Assembly (NCBI GenBank): GCA_016869145.1
Contig: VGEU01000009.1
Span: forward strand, 1 to 61,989
DNA: 61,989 nt
Direction of reading: 5' to 3'
From: Alphaproteobacteria bacterium
Lineage (GTDB): Bacteria; Pseudomonadota; Alphaproteobacteria; MPNO01; VGEU01
Notes under the pieces: model-generated
What the model was told of the DNA's origin: nothing
What the model saw: only the letters and a program-made list of their open reading frames with translations
The model's database searches: none
Position numbers and translations under genes: made by a program
Shown: piece after piece, positions 26,048 through 34,311 of the stretch
Layout: the number at the start of each line of letters is the position of its first letter
Position numbering within the stretch: position 1 is the first letter of the stretch

Positions 26048-27745
26048 TCAGGGGTCGATGACGACGTTAAGGATCGCGGTGCGGCCGTCGAGCGTCGCCC
26101 GGTGCGCGTCGCGGAGCGCCGGGACCAGAGCCGCCGGATCCTCGACCCGCCGGCCCCAGCAGCCGAACGGCTCGCCGAGCGTCGCATAATCGGGCCCGCC
26201 GATCGGCGCGCCGTACCAGAGGTCGTGCTGGTGCGCGACGCCGTCGGGGTAGTAGTCCTCGTGGTTGTCGCGCATCGCGCGGTACTGGTTGTTGTTGTAG
26301 ATGACGATGATGATCGGCAGCCCGGCGCGCTGGGCGTAGCCGAGGCTCTGCGTCACCGGGTTGTAGAGGAACGAGCCGTCGCCGATCAGCGACACGACCG
26401 GCCGGTCGCGGAGCGCGAGCTTGACGCCGATGGCGTGGCCGAGCCCCTGGCCGAGCCCGCCGCGCACCTTGAAGAAGCTCTGTGGCCCCTTATTGCGGAG
26501 ATGCGCCTCGACGACGCCGCGATGGGTCACGGTCTCGTCGACATAGGCCGTGTTCCCGGGGAGCGCCTCGGCGAGCGCCGCGGTGAGCGCGATCGGGTGG
26601 ATCGGCGTCTTCGTCCGCGCCGCGGCGACCGCCGCGAGCCGGTCGGCGTCGTTCTTGCGATGGGCGGCCGCATGGCGCGCGCGGCGCTCCTCGATCGCGG
26701 CCGAGGCCGGCCGCGCGGCGCCGACGGCGGCGGCGAGCGTCTCGATCGTGAACGCGACGTCGCCCTCCAGCACCGTATCGGCGTGGAGGTTCTGGTAGAC
26801 CATGTGGTGGCGGAACGGGTTGTCGTCGATCAGGACGATGTGCGCATTCGGTGGCCGCCGGCTCGGCGGGTACCACGGCGCGCGGCTCCGGATCACGAGC
26901 ACGAGGTCGGCGGTCTCGAAGAACGGCTTGAAGCTCGGCCCCTGGTGCAGCTCGTGGTCCTTCGGGAAGTTGGAGAAGATCGACGACGGCGTCTCGACGA
27001 CCGGAATCGCGAGCGCCTCGGCGAGCGCGAGGAGCGTCGCATAGGCGGCCGGCTGGCGCGCCGCCGCCTCGGTCGTGATCACCGGGTTCTTCGCCGCCAG
27101 GAGGTGCTCGGCGACGCGCTCGATCTCGGCGAGCGGCGCGCGGGGTGCGATCGGCGCGGGCGCCAGCGCGAGCGGCGCCGGCTTCTTCCACTCCTGCAGC
27201 ATCGTCTCGATCGGGACGTTGAGATAGACCGGCCCCATCGGCGTGCGCTGCGACATCTGGCCGGCGCGCACCACGCTCTCGTAGAGCGTGTCGGCGCTCG
27301 GTACCTGGCCGGAGAACTTGACATAAGGCTCGACCAGCCGCTGCGGTCCGCCGACGACCGAGAGATTCTGGTACCATTGCTGGCCGGGGTCGAAACCGTC
27401 GCGCTCGCCATAGGTGAGCGCCTCGCCCGACATCACGAGCATCGGGATGTTCTGGATGTGCGCGGCATGGATGCCGACCGAGCCCTGGAGAAGGCCGACG
27501 CCGGCGTGCAGCATCACCACCTGCATGCGCCCGGTCGCCATCGTGTAGCCGATCGCCATGTCGGCGGCGAGGGTCTCGTGCCAGCAGCTCAGATATTCCG
27601 GCCCCGGCGTCTTGTCGACGGTCTGTCGCGCGAGCGCTTCCCACACCGACCCCCATTCCGAGCCGGGGGACGACATGATGTAGTCGACGCCGAGATTGCG
27701 GAACGCCTGGAGGATCGCGTCACCGCCATCAAGATAGTTTTTCAT
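26048..27745 (-). CDS. Thiamine-diphosphate enzyme, acetolactate synthase-like
   Basis: A 565-residue ThDP enzyme. The activating Glu is E57 in SCWHETLAADMAIGY; the ThDP/Mg motif runs from SLIGDGSFLYNP to IVIYNNNQYRAM near residue 455-490. The PYR, central and PP domains are full length. It differs clearly from the ThDP enzyme at 7984. In this operon, between a TctC receptor and two UbiD genes, it may decarboxylate or ligate a 2-oxo acid intermediate. The exact reaction is unknown. Confidence 0.87.
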   Translation of the reverse strand: MKNYLDGGDAILQAFRNLGVDYIMSSPGSEWGSVWEALARQTVDKTPGPEYLSCWHETLAADMAIGYTMATGRMQVVMLHAGVGLLQGSVGIHAAHIQNIPMLVMSGEALTYGERDGFDPGQQWYQNLSVVGGPQRLVEPYVKFSGQVPSADTLYESVVRAGQMSQRTPMGPVYLNVPIETMLQEWKKPAPLALAPAPIAPRAPLAEIERVAEHLLAAKNPVITTEAAARQPAAYATLLALAEALAIPVVETPSSIFSNFPKDHELHQGPSFKPFFETADLVLVIRSRAPWYPPSRRPPNAHIVLIDDNPFRHHMVYQNLHADTVLEGDVAFTIETLAAAVGAARPASAAIEERRARHAAAHRKNDADRLAAVAAARTKTPIHPIALTAALAEALPGNTAYVDETVTHRGVVEAHLRNKGPQSFFKVRGGLGQGLGHAIGVKLALRDRPVVSLIGDGSFLYNPVTQSLGYAQRAGLPIIIVIYNNNQYRAMRDNHEDYYPDGVAHQHDLWYGAPIGGPDYATLGEPFGCWGRRVEDPAALVPALRDAHRATLDGRTAILNVVIDP

Positions 27746-27776
27746 CGGTCGTGCACTCCTGCGTGCCGGGCGTGCG

Positions 27777-28766
27777 TCATTCCGGCTTGATGTCGGCGTC
27801 CTTGATGACCTTCGCCCACTTGGCGACCTCGCGTTCGATGACAGCGGCGAAGGCGGCAGGCGTCACGGGTGGCGACAGCTCGAATCCCGTCGTCGTGAGG
27901 CGCTGGCGCACGTCGTCCATCGCGAGCACGACCTGGACCTCCTTGGCGAGCCGTTCGACGACCGCGGCGGGAAGTCCGGCCGGTCCGACCAGCGGGAAGA
28001 ACGTCGTCACCTCGAAGTCGGGATAGCCCTGCTCGGCAAAGGTCGGAACCTTGTTCCACTGCGGCACGCGCGCGCGCCCCGTCGCGCCGAGCGCGCGGAG
28101 CTTGCCGGCCTCGAGGTGGGGGCCGGCGATCACATAGCTTCCGAACATCATCGGCACGCGGCCGGCGACCACGTCCTGCGTCATCGGTCCGCCGCCGCGA
28201 TAGGCGACGTGCACGATGTCGAGGCCGGCGGTGAGCTTGAGGAGCTCCATCGCGAGATGGTGCGGCGTGCCGTTGCCCGGCGTCGCATAGTCGAACTTGC
28301 CCGGGTTCGCCTTCACGTGCGCGACGAACTCGGCAAGGGTTGCCGCCGGAAACGACACGTGGACGTTGAGGAGAAGGGTCTGGCCCGCGAGCATCGAGAT
28401 AGCCGTGAAGTCGCGCACCGGGTCGAAGCCCGCGTCCTTGGAGAGCGCCGGACCGACCGTGTAGCCCGGATGATTGCCGACCATCAGCGTGTAGCCGTCG
28501 GCCGGCGCCTTGGCGACGAAATTGGCGGCAAGGTTGCCGCCGCCACCGGGCCTGTTCTCGATCACGACCGGCTGGCCGAGGAGGGACGCGAGCTTATCGC
28601 CGACGAGGCGGCCGACCACGTCCGTCGCGCCGCCCGGCGCGAACGGGATCACGAACCGGATCGGCTTCGACGGCCAGGCCTGGGCCGCAGCGCCCGCGCC
28701 GTGGCCGATTGCAAGGACGAGAGCCAAGACCGCAAGACCAGCGGCCCGAACGATTCCGCGCGTCAT
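27777..28766 (-). CDS. TctC/Bug-family solute receptor, second copy of the minus-strand run
   Basis: A 329-residue periplasmic receptor with a long signal peptide (residues 1-30, hydrophobic core LAVLALVLAIGHG). Ligand loops appear as RFVIPFAPGGATDVVGRL near residue 37 and ENRPGGGGNLAANFVAK near residue 75. It is 31 bases from the ThDP gene and more than 9 kb from tctAB, so either the operon supplies two receptors for one permease or this one uses a permease elsewhere. Confidence 0.9.
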   Translation of the reverse strand: MTRGIVRAAGLAVLALVLAIGHGAGAAAQAWPSKPIRFVIPFAPGGATDVVGRLVGDKLASLLGQPVVIENRPGGGGNLAANFVAKAPADGYTLMVGNHPGYTVGPALSKDAGFDPVRDFTAISMLAGQTLLLNVHVSFPAATLAEFVAHVKANPGKFDYATPGNGTPHHLAMELLKLTAGLDIVHVAYRGGGPMTQDVVAGRVPMMFGSYVIAGPHLEAGKLRALGATGRARVPQWNKVPTFAEQGYPDFEVTTFFPLVGPAGLPAAVVERLAKEVQVVLAMDDVRQRLTTTGFELSPPVTPAAFAAVIEREVAKWAKVIKDADIKPE

Positions 28767-28833
28767 CGCCGCCCTCCCTTGTGGCCGACCCGGATGCTGG
28801 AGCCGCGCCGGGCCCGAGTCAACGCAGACCTGC

Positions 28834-29850
28834 TCAGCCGAAGGTGAAGCGGCTCCCGATGTTCGACGTCACCACCTTGTCCGGCATGCGCTCGCGCGCC
28901 GCCGCGATGAAGCTCGGCCCACTGCAATGCATCGGCACGACGACGTCCGGCGCGAGCGCCTCGAGCGCATCGACCGTGTGCTGGATGTAGTCGAGCGGTG
29001 CCGGCCCGAGATGGAAGCCGCCGAGCACGGCATGGAGCTTCCGTACATTCGAAACCGCCATCGCGGTCCGGATCGTGTTGATCAGCCCGGCATGACCACA
29101 GGACGAGATCACGGCGAGCCCTTTGCCCTGGATCACGTAGCAGGTCGCGTGCTCGTCGGGATGCTGATCCGGCTGCAGCTTGCCGCGACGCTCGGCCTCG
29201 GTGAAGTGGTCGTCGTCCTCCTCGCCGACCAAGGTCGAGGGCAGGAGCCGCTCGAAGCTCGTCCGCTCGATATAGCCCGACGAGAACGGCCCCTCGAGCG
29301 CATGCGGCGCGTGGCAGCAGTGGGTCGCGACGTGGTGGACGGCAAGCGCGGCACGGTCGAGCGCGCCCCACGACATCGGGCTGCCGCCCCCTTCCTTGCC
29401 GCCGATCCATTTTTCGCGGAAGGCATCGTCGGCCCCGACATGGAGCGTGAGATCACCAGGCATGTCGCCGCGGTAGCGTTCGACGAATCCGAGCAGGCCG
29501 CCATAGTGGTCGCGGTGGCCGTGCGACAGGATCAAGCCCTTGATCCGCTTGGGATCGATCGCGAGGAGATCGAAGTTGCGGTTGAGCACCTCGGGCGTGT
29601 AGCCGAAGTCGAGCAGGTATTCCGCCTTGGTGCCCGCGCGCACCGATTCGAGATGAAGCGACAGCCCCCACTCGCCGGCAAGCGTCGACATCTGCCGGCC
29701 GCGGATCTGACGCGTGTGCTCGATCGTGCATGCCGGATGGGCCGCATCCCTGATGAAGCGCTCATAGAAGGAATCGACCACCACCCTGACGGCGAGCCGA
29801 TCGACGACCGGTGCAGCGAAGGGCTTCAACGTTGCGAGCTCGAGGGTCAT
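28834..29850 (-). CDS. Metallo-beta-lactamase-fold hydrolase
   Basis: A 338-residue MBL-fold protein. The metal motif is SHGHRDHYGG at residues 109-118, with further candidate ligands in HHVATHCCHAP, VISSCGHAGLINTIR and LGGFHLGP. The arrangement with a late SSCGHAG motif resembles the Tflp/7,8-dihydropterin synthase-like MBL branch (COG1237). It is the first gene of the 12-gene minus-strand run and is divergent from the luciferase-like gene; its promoter must lie in the AT-rich interval 29851-30003. ATG 29850 is chosen because farther upstream the frame runs into the operator. Confidence 0.83.
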   Translation of the reverse strand: MTLELATLKPFAAPVVDRLAVRVVVDSFYERFIRDAAHPACTIEHTRQIRGRQMSTLAGEWGLSLHLESVRAGTKAEYLLDFGYTPEVLNRNFDLLAIDPKRIKGLILSHGHRDHYGGLLGFVERYRGDMPGDLTLHVGADDAFREKWIGGKEGGGSPMSWGALDRAALAVHHVATHCCHAPHALEGPFSSGYIERTSFERLLPSTLVGEEDDDHFTEAERRGKLQPDQHPDEHATCYVIQGKGLAVISSCGHAGLINTIRTAMAVSNVRKLHAVLGGFHLGPAPLDYIQHTVDALEALAPDVVVPMHCSGPSFIAAARERMPDKVVTSNIGSRFTFG

Positions 29851-29939
29851 GGCGCAACTCCCGGTTTGGGCGCCGGGCGGCACCCCCGAAACCGTACACT
29901 TGCGGACGTCGGGCGCAAGCGCTCCGGGAATCGGCGCTA

Positions 29940-29968
29940 TTGACCCGGCATATATTTGCATTTACAAA
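29940..29968 (+). promoter_or_regulatory. Candidate sigma70 promoter for the luciferase-like/MarR pair
   Basis: TTGACC at 29940-29945 matches the -35 consensus at five positions. TACAAA at 29963-29968 is an acceptable -10. The spacer is 17 bases. The start region lies about 35 bases before ATG 30004. The -10 element falls inside the inverted repeat at 29956-29982, so bound repressor would block the polymerase. Confidence 0.5.
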
Positions 29969-29982
29969 TATTGTGAATGCAA
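29956..29982. promoter_or_regulatory. 27-bp inverted repeat, likely MarR operator
   Basis: Left arm TTGCATTTAC (29956-29965), spacer AAATATT, right arm GTGAATGCAA (29973-29982). The arms are reverse complements with one mismatch, and the AATATT centre is itself palindromic. This is the most AT-rich stretch in a very GC-rich window. It lies between divergent genes, and the operon on its right encodes a MarR regulator (31086), so autoregulation plus control of the minus-strand run is the simplest reading. Confidence 0.65.
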
Positions 29983-30003
29983 TTAACAACCGGGGTTCGC
30001 GCC

Positions 30004-31089
30004 ATGGAATTCGGTTATTTCACGCTGAGCGACAACCACTACGCCGGCAACCGCCGGACGGCGAACGAGTTCGTGCTCGAGATCCGCGACCAGGCCCTCC
30101 TCGCCGACCAGCTCGGCTATCACTCGGCGTGGATCGGCGAGCACCATTTTGACTCGCTCGGCGTCAACTCGCGCCCCGACCTCGTTTTGTCCTCGATCGC
30201 GCCGCTGACACGCAACGTCCGGCTCGCGCCGGCGGTCTCGGTCCTGCCGCTGCATCACCCGGTTCATGTCGCCGAGACCTGGGCGACGCTCGACCTCCTG
30301 TCCGGCGGCCGGGTCGACTTCGCCTGCGGACGCGGCTACGACCCGCGCGAGTACGCCCCGTTCGGCGCCGATTTCATGAAGTCGGCCGAGACGATGGAGG
30401 AATCGATCGAGGTCATCCTCAAGGCCTGGACCTCGCCCGGGCCGTGGTCGCACCAGGGCCCCATCTGGACGATCCCGGAAATGGAGCTGACGCCGAAACC
30501 GGTGCAGCGCCCGATCCCCTTCTACGTCGCCTCGTTCTCGCGCACCTCGATCGCGATGGCGGCCAAGCGCGGGCTCAACATCATCTACGCGCCGTTCGCC
30601 GCCGGCATGGTGTTCGGCGGGCTCGACCGCGCGGTCGATGCCTATCGCGAGGCCTGCGTCAAGGCCGGGCACCGACCGGGTCGGCGCATGTGCTCGTATT
30701 TCATCTTCCTCGCCGACACGCCCGCGGAGGAGGACTATGGCCGCGTCTCGCAGCTCCGCTATTTCAAGGAGTGCGCGCTCCCCGCGTTCCGCTTCGAAGC
30801 CGGCCAGGCGCCGCCGACGATGCAGTACTTCCTCAAGATCTCGGCTATCCTCGAGGACATGAAGAAGGAGGATCTGAGCGACAAGTCGATCCTCCTCGGC
30901 TCGCCGCAGCAGATCATCGATACGCTCAAGACGGTCGAGGCGGCCGGTATCGACGAGGTGATCCTCTACTTCAATGTCGGCTGCAAGCCGCACGCGATGG
31001 TGAAGGAGCAAATGCATCGTTTCATGGAACAGGTGGCGCCGCACTTCGACGGCTTGCACCGGAAGCGGTTCGGAATGGCCGCCGAATGA
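30004..31089 (+). CDS. Luciferase-like (LLM) flavin-dependent monooxygenase
   Basis: A 361-residue TIM-barrel flavin oxidoreductase of the bacterial luciferase/alkanal monooxygenase type. Family features include the start MEFGYFTLSDNHY, SAWIGEHHFDSLG near residue 45, and the loop VHVAETWATLDLLSGGRVDF near residue 88. It uses reduced flavin from a separate reductase to oxygenate an unknown substrate. ATG 30004 is chosen over ATG 29977, which lies inside the operator. The stop overlaps the start of the MarR gene, so the two are translationally coupled. Confidence 0.88.
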   Translation: MEFGYFTLSDNHYAGNRRTANEFVLEIRDQALLADQLGYHSAWIGEHHFDSLGVNSRPDLVLSSIAPLTRNVRLAPAVSVLPLHHPVHVAETWATLDLLSGGRVDFACGRGYDPREYAPFGADFMKSAETMEESIEVILKAWTSPGPWSHQGPIWTIPEMELTPKPVQRPIPFYVASFSRTSIAMAAKRGLNIIYAPFAAGMVFGGLDRAVDAYREACVKAGHRPGRRMCSYFIFLADTPAEEDYGRVSQLRYFKECALPAFRFEAGQAPPTMQYFLKISAILEDMKKEDLSDKSILLGSPQQIIDTLKTVEAAGIDEVILYFNVGCKPHAMVKEQMHRFMEQVAPHFDGLHRKRFGMAAE

Positions 31090-31604
31090 AATCGCGCCGC
31101 TTCGATCTCGAGCGCTTTCTGCCCTATCTCGTCAACCGCGTCGCGGTCTCGCTCGTCGGCGCTTTCGGACCGATGCTGGCGGCGAGCGATGTCACCCTCC
31201 AGGAATGGCGGGTGCTCGCCGCGCTGCGCCAGGGTGGGGCGATGCGCGTCTCCGACATCGCGTCGGTCACCTCGATCGACATCTCGACATTGTCGCGGAC
31301 CCTCAACGCGATGGAGCGCAAGGGTCTCGTGGTGCGCCATCGCCCGAAAGGCGGCGACGCGCGTGTCGTGATCGTCGAGGCGACCGAGCACGGCGGCGCG
31401 GTCACCGAGACGCTCGTGCCGGAAGCGCAGAAGCTCCAGACCACGGCGCTTGCGGGCTTCTCCGCCGAAGAGGAGAGCGCGCTCAAGGCGATGCTCGTCC
31501 GCGTGTTCGCGAACGTCGCGGCGCAAGGCAAGCGGAACGGCGGCGATGCCGCGCCGGCGCGAGCGCCGCGATCGCCGCCGACGCTGGCGTCCGACCGCGG
31601 CTAG
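31086..31604 (+). CDS. MarR-family transcriptional regulator
   Basis: A 172-residue winged-helix regulator. The recognition region reads VTSIDISTLSRTLNAMERKG near residues 60-80, followed by the wing LVVRHRPKGGDARVVIV. Family members usually repress divergent catabolic genes and release DNA on binding a phenolic or carboxylate ligand. ATG 31086 overlaps the TGA of the luciferase-like gene. The inverted repeat at 29956-29982 is the likely target. The last 30 residues (APARAPRSPPT region) are low-complexity. It ends in TAG and overlaps the converging gene by 4 bases. Confidence 0.9.
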   Translation: MKSRRFDLERFLPYLVNRVAVSLVGAFGPMLAASDVTLQEWRVLAALRQGGAMRVSDIASVTSIDISTLSRTLNAMERKGLVVRHRPKGGDARVVIVEATEHGGAVTETLVPEAQKLQTTALAGFSAEEESALKAMLVRVFANVAAQGKRNGGDAAPARAPRSPPTLASDRG

Positions 31605-32656
31605 CGGCGAGCGGCGGTCGCCTGCGGCGGCAGGACCGGCGCGAGCGCCGCCGCCTTCGCGGCGAGCGCCTCGGGCCAGACGATGCGGCCGGCATCGATC
31701 ACCTGCCGGTCACCGATCCAGACCGAATGTGCGGTCATCACGCCGTCGGGGTGGTTCTCGCCGCCGCCCGGCTCCCACCACGGTGTTCCGAATCCGACCG
31801 CATTGTTGCCGACCGCGCGAATGTCTTCGATGAACGAAGCGCCGGTGTAGCGCGCCGCGGGATGCAGGCCGTGGCTGAAATGGATGATCGAGCCCATGCC
31901 GTTGCGCGCCGCGCGCCGGAGCGCGCGCTCGAACAGGAGCCCGGAGCCACCGCCGCCGCCGATCGCGCGGATCTCGCCCGCGACGTCGACCCTGATCGGG
32001 TCGGCGAGGCGTTCGTAGAACTCGTGGAACACGGCATCGACGACGATCCTGCCTTCGACGGTCGCGATGTCGGGCGCGATCGAGCACGTGCCGGGAACGA
32101 GATACATGCCGGGCTCGCCCGCCCGCCGCGGCTTGTTGAGCGTCGAGGCGGTCAGCCTGAAGCGGACGTCGCTGCCTCGGCCGTTGGCGATGCGGCAAGT
32201 CTCGCCGCGCGCGGCGTCGAACACGGCATCGAAGGCGCGCTGGGCGTCGTGATAGCGGTCGAGATCGGCAAGCCCGTAGAGGCGGATGAACGGATCGAGC
32301 CCGGTGTCGCCGAGGAGGAGATAGCGCGTCGTCTTCGCCTGCATCACGCTGTCCTGGAGATGGGAGCCGGCGAGATAGGGAAAGGTGAGATCGATCCACA
32401 CCGCCGCCGCGCGCGCCGCCGCGGCGAGGGTCGCCGGCACGAACGGATCGGCGAGCGCCCCCTGATAGGGAAGCCGCGGCACGGTGATCAGGCTCGCGAT
32501 CGCGCCCTTGGCCTGACCGGCGGCGAGGATGGCGGCGGCGACCGCCGGGTCGGTCGCGGTGTCGGCGGTGATCAACAGCTCTTCGCCGGCACCGACCGAC
32601 ATGACATCACCGACGAGATTGTCCGCCGCGGCGGCGAGGGTGGATGCATGGGCCAT
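31601..32656 (-). CDS. NicX / M29-type metal-dependent enzyme (2,5-dihydroxypyridine dioxygenase-like)
   Basis: A 351-residue protein of the thermophilic aminopeptidase (M29) fold, in the branch that includes NicX, the ring-cleaving 2,5-dihydroxypyridine 5,6-dioxygenase. Visible candidate iron ligands are the His cluster HFSHGLHP (259-266) and H302-x-D304 in ENHPDGVM. Length equals that of NicX. It is divergent, with a 126-base spacer, from a flavin monooxygenase that could supply a hydroxylated pyridine ring. A plain aminopeptidase role cannot be excluded. ATG 32656 is chosen; a much longer frame to 34084 is antisense to the monooxygenase. Confidence 0.68.
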   Translation of the reverse strand: MAHASTLAAAADNLVGDVMSVGAGEELLITADTATDPAVAAAILAAGQAKGAIASLITVPRLPYQGALADPFVPATLAAAARAAAVWIDLTFPYLAGSHLQDSVMQAKTTRYLLLGDTGLDPFIRLYGLADLDRYHDAQRAFDAVFDAARGETCRIANGRGSDVRFRLTASTLNKPRRAGEPGMYLVPGTCSIAPDIATVEGRIVVDAVFHEFYERLADPIRVDVAGEIRAIGGGGGSGLLFERALRRAARNGMGSIIHFSHGLHPAARYTGASFIEDIRAVGNNAVGFGTPWWEPGGGENHPDGVMTAHSVWIGDRQVIDAGRIVWPEALAAKAAALAPVLPPQATAARR

Positions 32657-32782
32657 CGGGTTCCTCCGCTCCGGGCGAGGCTCGGCATCCAGCATACACC
32701 GCGGCGCCGCTTCGGGCAGCCGGTGCCGCTTGTGCCGGCCGAGCGGGGTCCATAGACTTCGGTCACTCGCTCGGACGTCGGG

Positions 32783-34024
32783 ATGCCGCCCATGGCCGCC
32801 GATCGCAGGACGACACGGATCGCCATCGTCGGCGCCGGCATCGCCGGGCTGACGCTCGCGCTCGCACTGAAGCGGCGCGGCATGGAGGATTTCGTCGTCC
32901 TCGAGCAGGCGCATGAGCTCCGCGAGCTCGGCGCCGGCGTCCAGATCGCGGCCAATGCCTCGCGGCTCCTGTTCCGTCTCGGTCTCCAGCCGGTCCTCGA
33001 TCCGGTGATCGTCCGACCCGACCGGCTCCAGTCGAAGGACAGCCGCACCGGCGCGATCATCCGCGACTTCCCGCTCGGCGAGACGGTGCGCAAGCGCTAC
33101 GGCTATCCGCACATCCAGATCCACCGCGGCCATCTGCACGAGATCCTCGCCGAGGCGGTCGGGCGCGAGCAAATGCGGCTCGGCGCGCGCGCGGTCGGCA
33201 TCGCCGAGGAGGCCGACGGCGTCGCGATCCGGACCGAGGCGGGCGAGACCATCCGCGCCGCGGCCGCGGTCGGTGCCGACGGCATCCACTCGGTCGTCCG
33301 CGAAGCCCTTTTCGGCCCCGAGGCGCCGGCGTTCTCGGGCCATGTCGCGTTCCGCGGCCTCGTGCCGGCCGACCGGCTCGCCGATCTCGGGCTCCGCCAC
33401 AACACGACCTCGTATTGGGGGCCAGACCGGCATTTCGTCATCTATTTCGTCGCCGGCGGTCGGCTGGTGAACTGGGTCGGCGTCTGCCCGGCCGCGACCT
33501 GGCAGAAGGAATCGTGGTCGGCGCGCGGCGACCGGGCGGAGATCCTCGCCGAGTATGACGGCTGGCACGTCGTCGTCCGCCGCATCATCGAGGCGACGGA
33601 CGAACCGTTCAAATGGGGCCTGTTCGACCGCGACCCGATGCCGGCCTGGACCAGACGCCGCGTGACGCTTCTCGGCGATGCCGCGCACGCGATGCTTCCC
33701 TACATGTCGCAGGGCGCGGCGCAGGGCATCGAGGACGGCTACGTCCTCGCCCATTGCCTGACGCGACCGGGCGCCACGATCGAGGACGCGTTCGGCGACT
33801 ACGAGGCGATCCGGCGCGGCCGTGCCCACTGGGTGCAGCTCGGCTCGCGCGCCAACGGCAAGATCTACCACCTCGCCTCGCCATGGGCGCGGTTCCGCCG
33901 CGATCTGCGGTTCCGGCTCGCCGCCTTCAACCCGCGGAGCCGCGAACGCCGGAAGCTCGAGACGCTCTATGGTTTCGACTGCGACCACGCCATCGCCGCC
34001 CACGAGGCCGCGCGCGCCCGGTGA
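32783..34024 (+). CDS. FAD-dependent monooxygenase, salicylate / 6-hydroxynicotinate hydroxylase-like
   Basis: A 413-residue group A flavin monooxygenase. FAD motif GAGIAGLTLALALKRRG is at residues 17-33; the DG motif VGADGIHSVVREALFG lies near residue 165; GDAAHAMLPYMSQGAAQGIE lies near residue 300. The last motif is typical of salicylate hydroxylase and of NicC-type 6-hydroxynicotinate monooxygenases. Opposite orientation to a NicX-like gene suggests a hydroxylation and ring-cleavage pair. A second in-frame ATG (MAADRR) is at 32792. Confidence 0.88.
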   Translation: MPPMAADRRTTRIAIVGAGIAGLTLALALKRRGMEDFVVLEQAHELRELGAGVQIAANASRLLFRLGLQPVLDPVIVRPDRLQSKDSRTGAIIRDFPLGETVRKRYGYPHIQIHRGHLHEILAEAVGREQMRLGARAVGIAEEADGVAIRTEAGETIRAAAAVGADGIHSVVREALFGPEAPAFSGHVAFRGLVPADRLADLGLRHNTTSYWGPDRHFVIYFVAGGRLVNWVGVCPAATWQKESWSARGDRAEILAEYDGWHVVVRRIIEATDEPFKWGLFDRDPMPAWTRRRVTLLGDAAHAMLPYMSQGAAQGIEDGYVLAHCLTRPGATIEDAFGDYEAIRRGRAHWVQLGSRANGKIYHLASPWARFRRDLRFRLAAFNPRSRERRKLETLYGFDCDHAIAAHEAARAR

Positions 34025-34057
34025 TCCCGTCGCTGGCGGCGACGACACGGTCTTGCC

Positions 34058-34311
34058 GTCGGCCCGACCGAATGAGGCTGTCACGATCGCTGTCCGCGAA
34101 GACGCATTCTCGCCGCGATCGACGATGCCGAGACCATCGAGCTCTGCATCGACCTCGCGCGGATTCCGAGCTTTTCCGGAGAGAAGGGTCCGTGCGCCCG
34201 CTTCCTCGCAGGCCGGCTCCGCGCGCTCGGCTTCGACGACGTGACGCTCCAGGAGGTCGAGCCGGGACGCCCCAACGTGATCGGCGTCATCAAGGGCGAC
34301 GGCAGCGGTCC
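34058..34311 (+). pseudogene. N-terminal remnant of an M20-family peptidase/deacylase gene
   Basis: Only the first part of an M20 metallopeptidase is present: ETIELCIDLARIPSFSGEKG, then FLAGRLRALGFDDVTLQ and GRPNVIGVIKGDGSGPT. Family proteins continue here with the first metal ligands (an H-x-D after a MLNGH-like strand), but the sequence changes at once to a permease. The start is also damaged: TIAVREDA in one frame joins ILAAIDDAET in another through a missing base near 34105. No product containing a catalytic site can be made. Confidence 0.7.
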
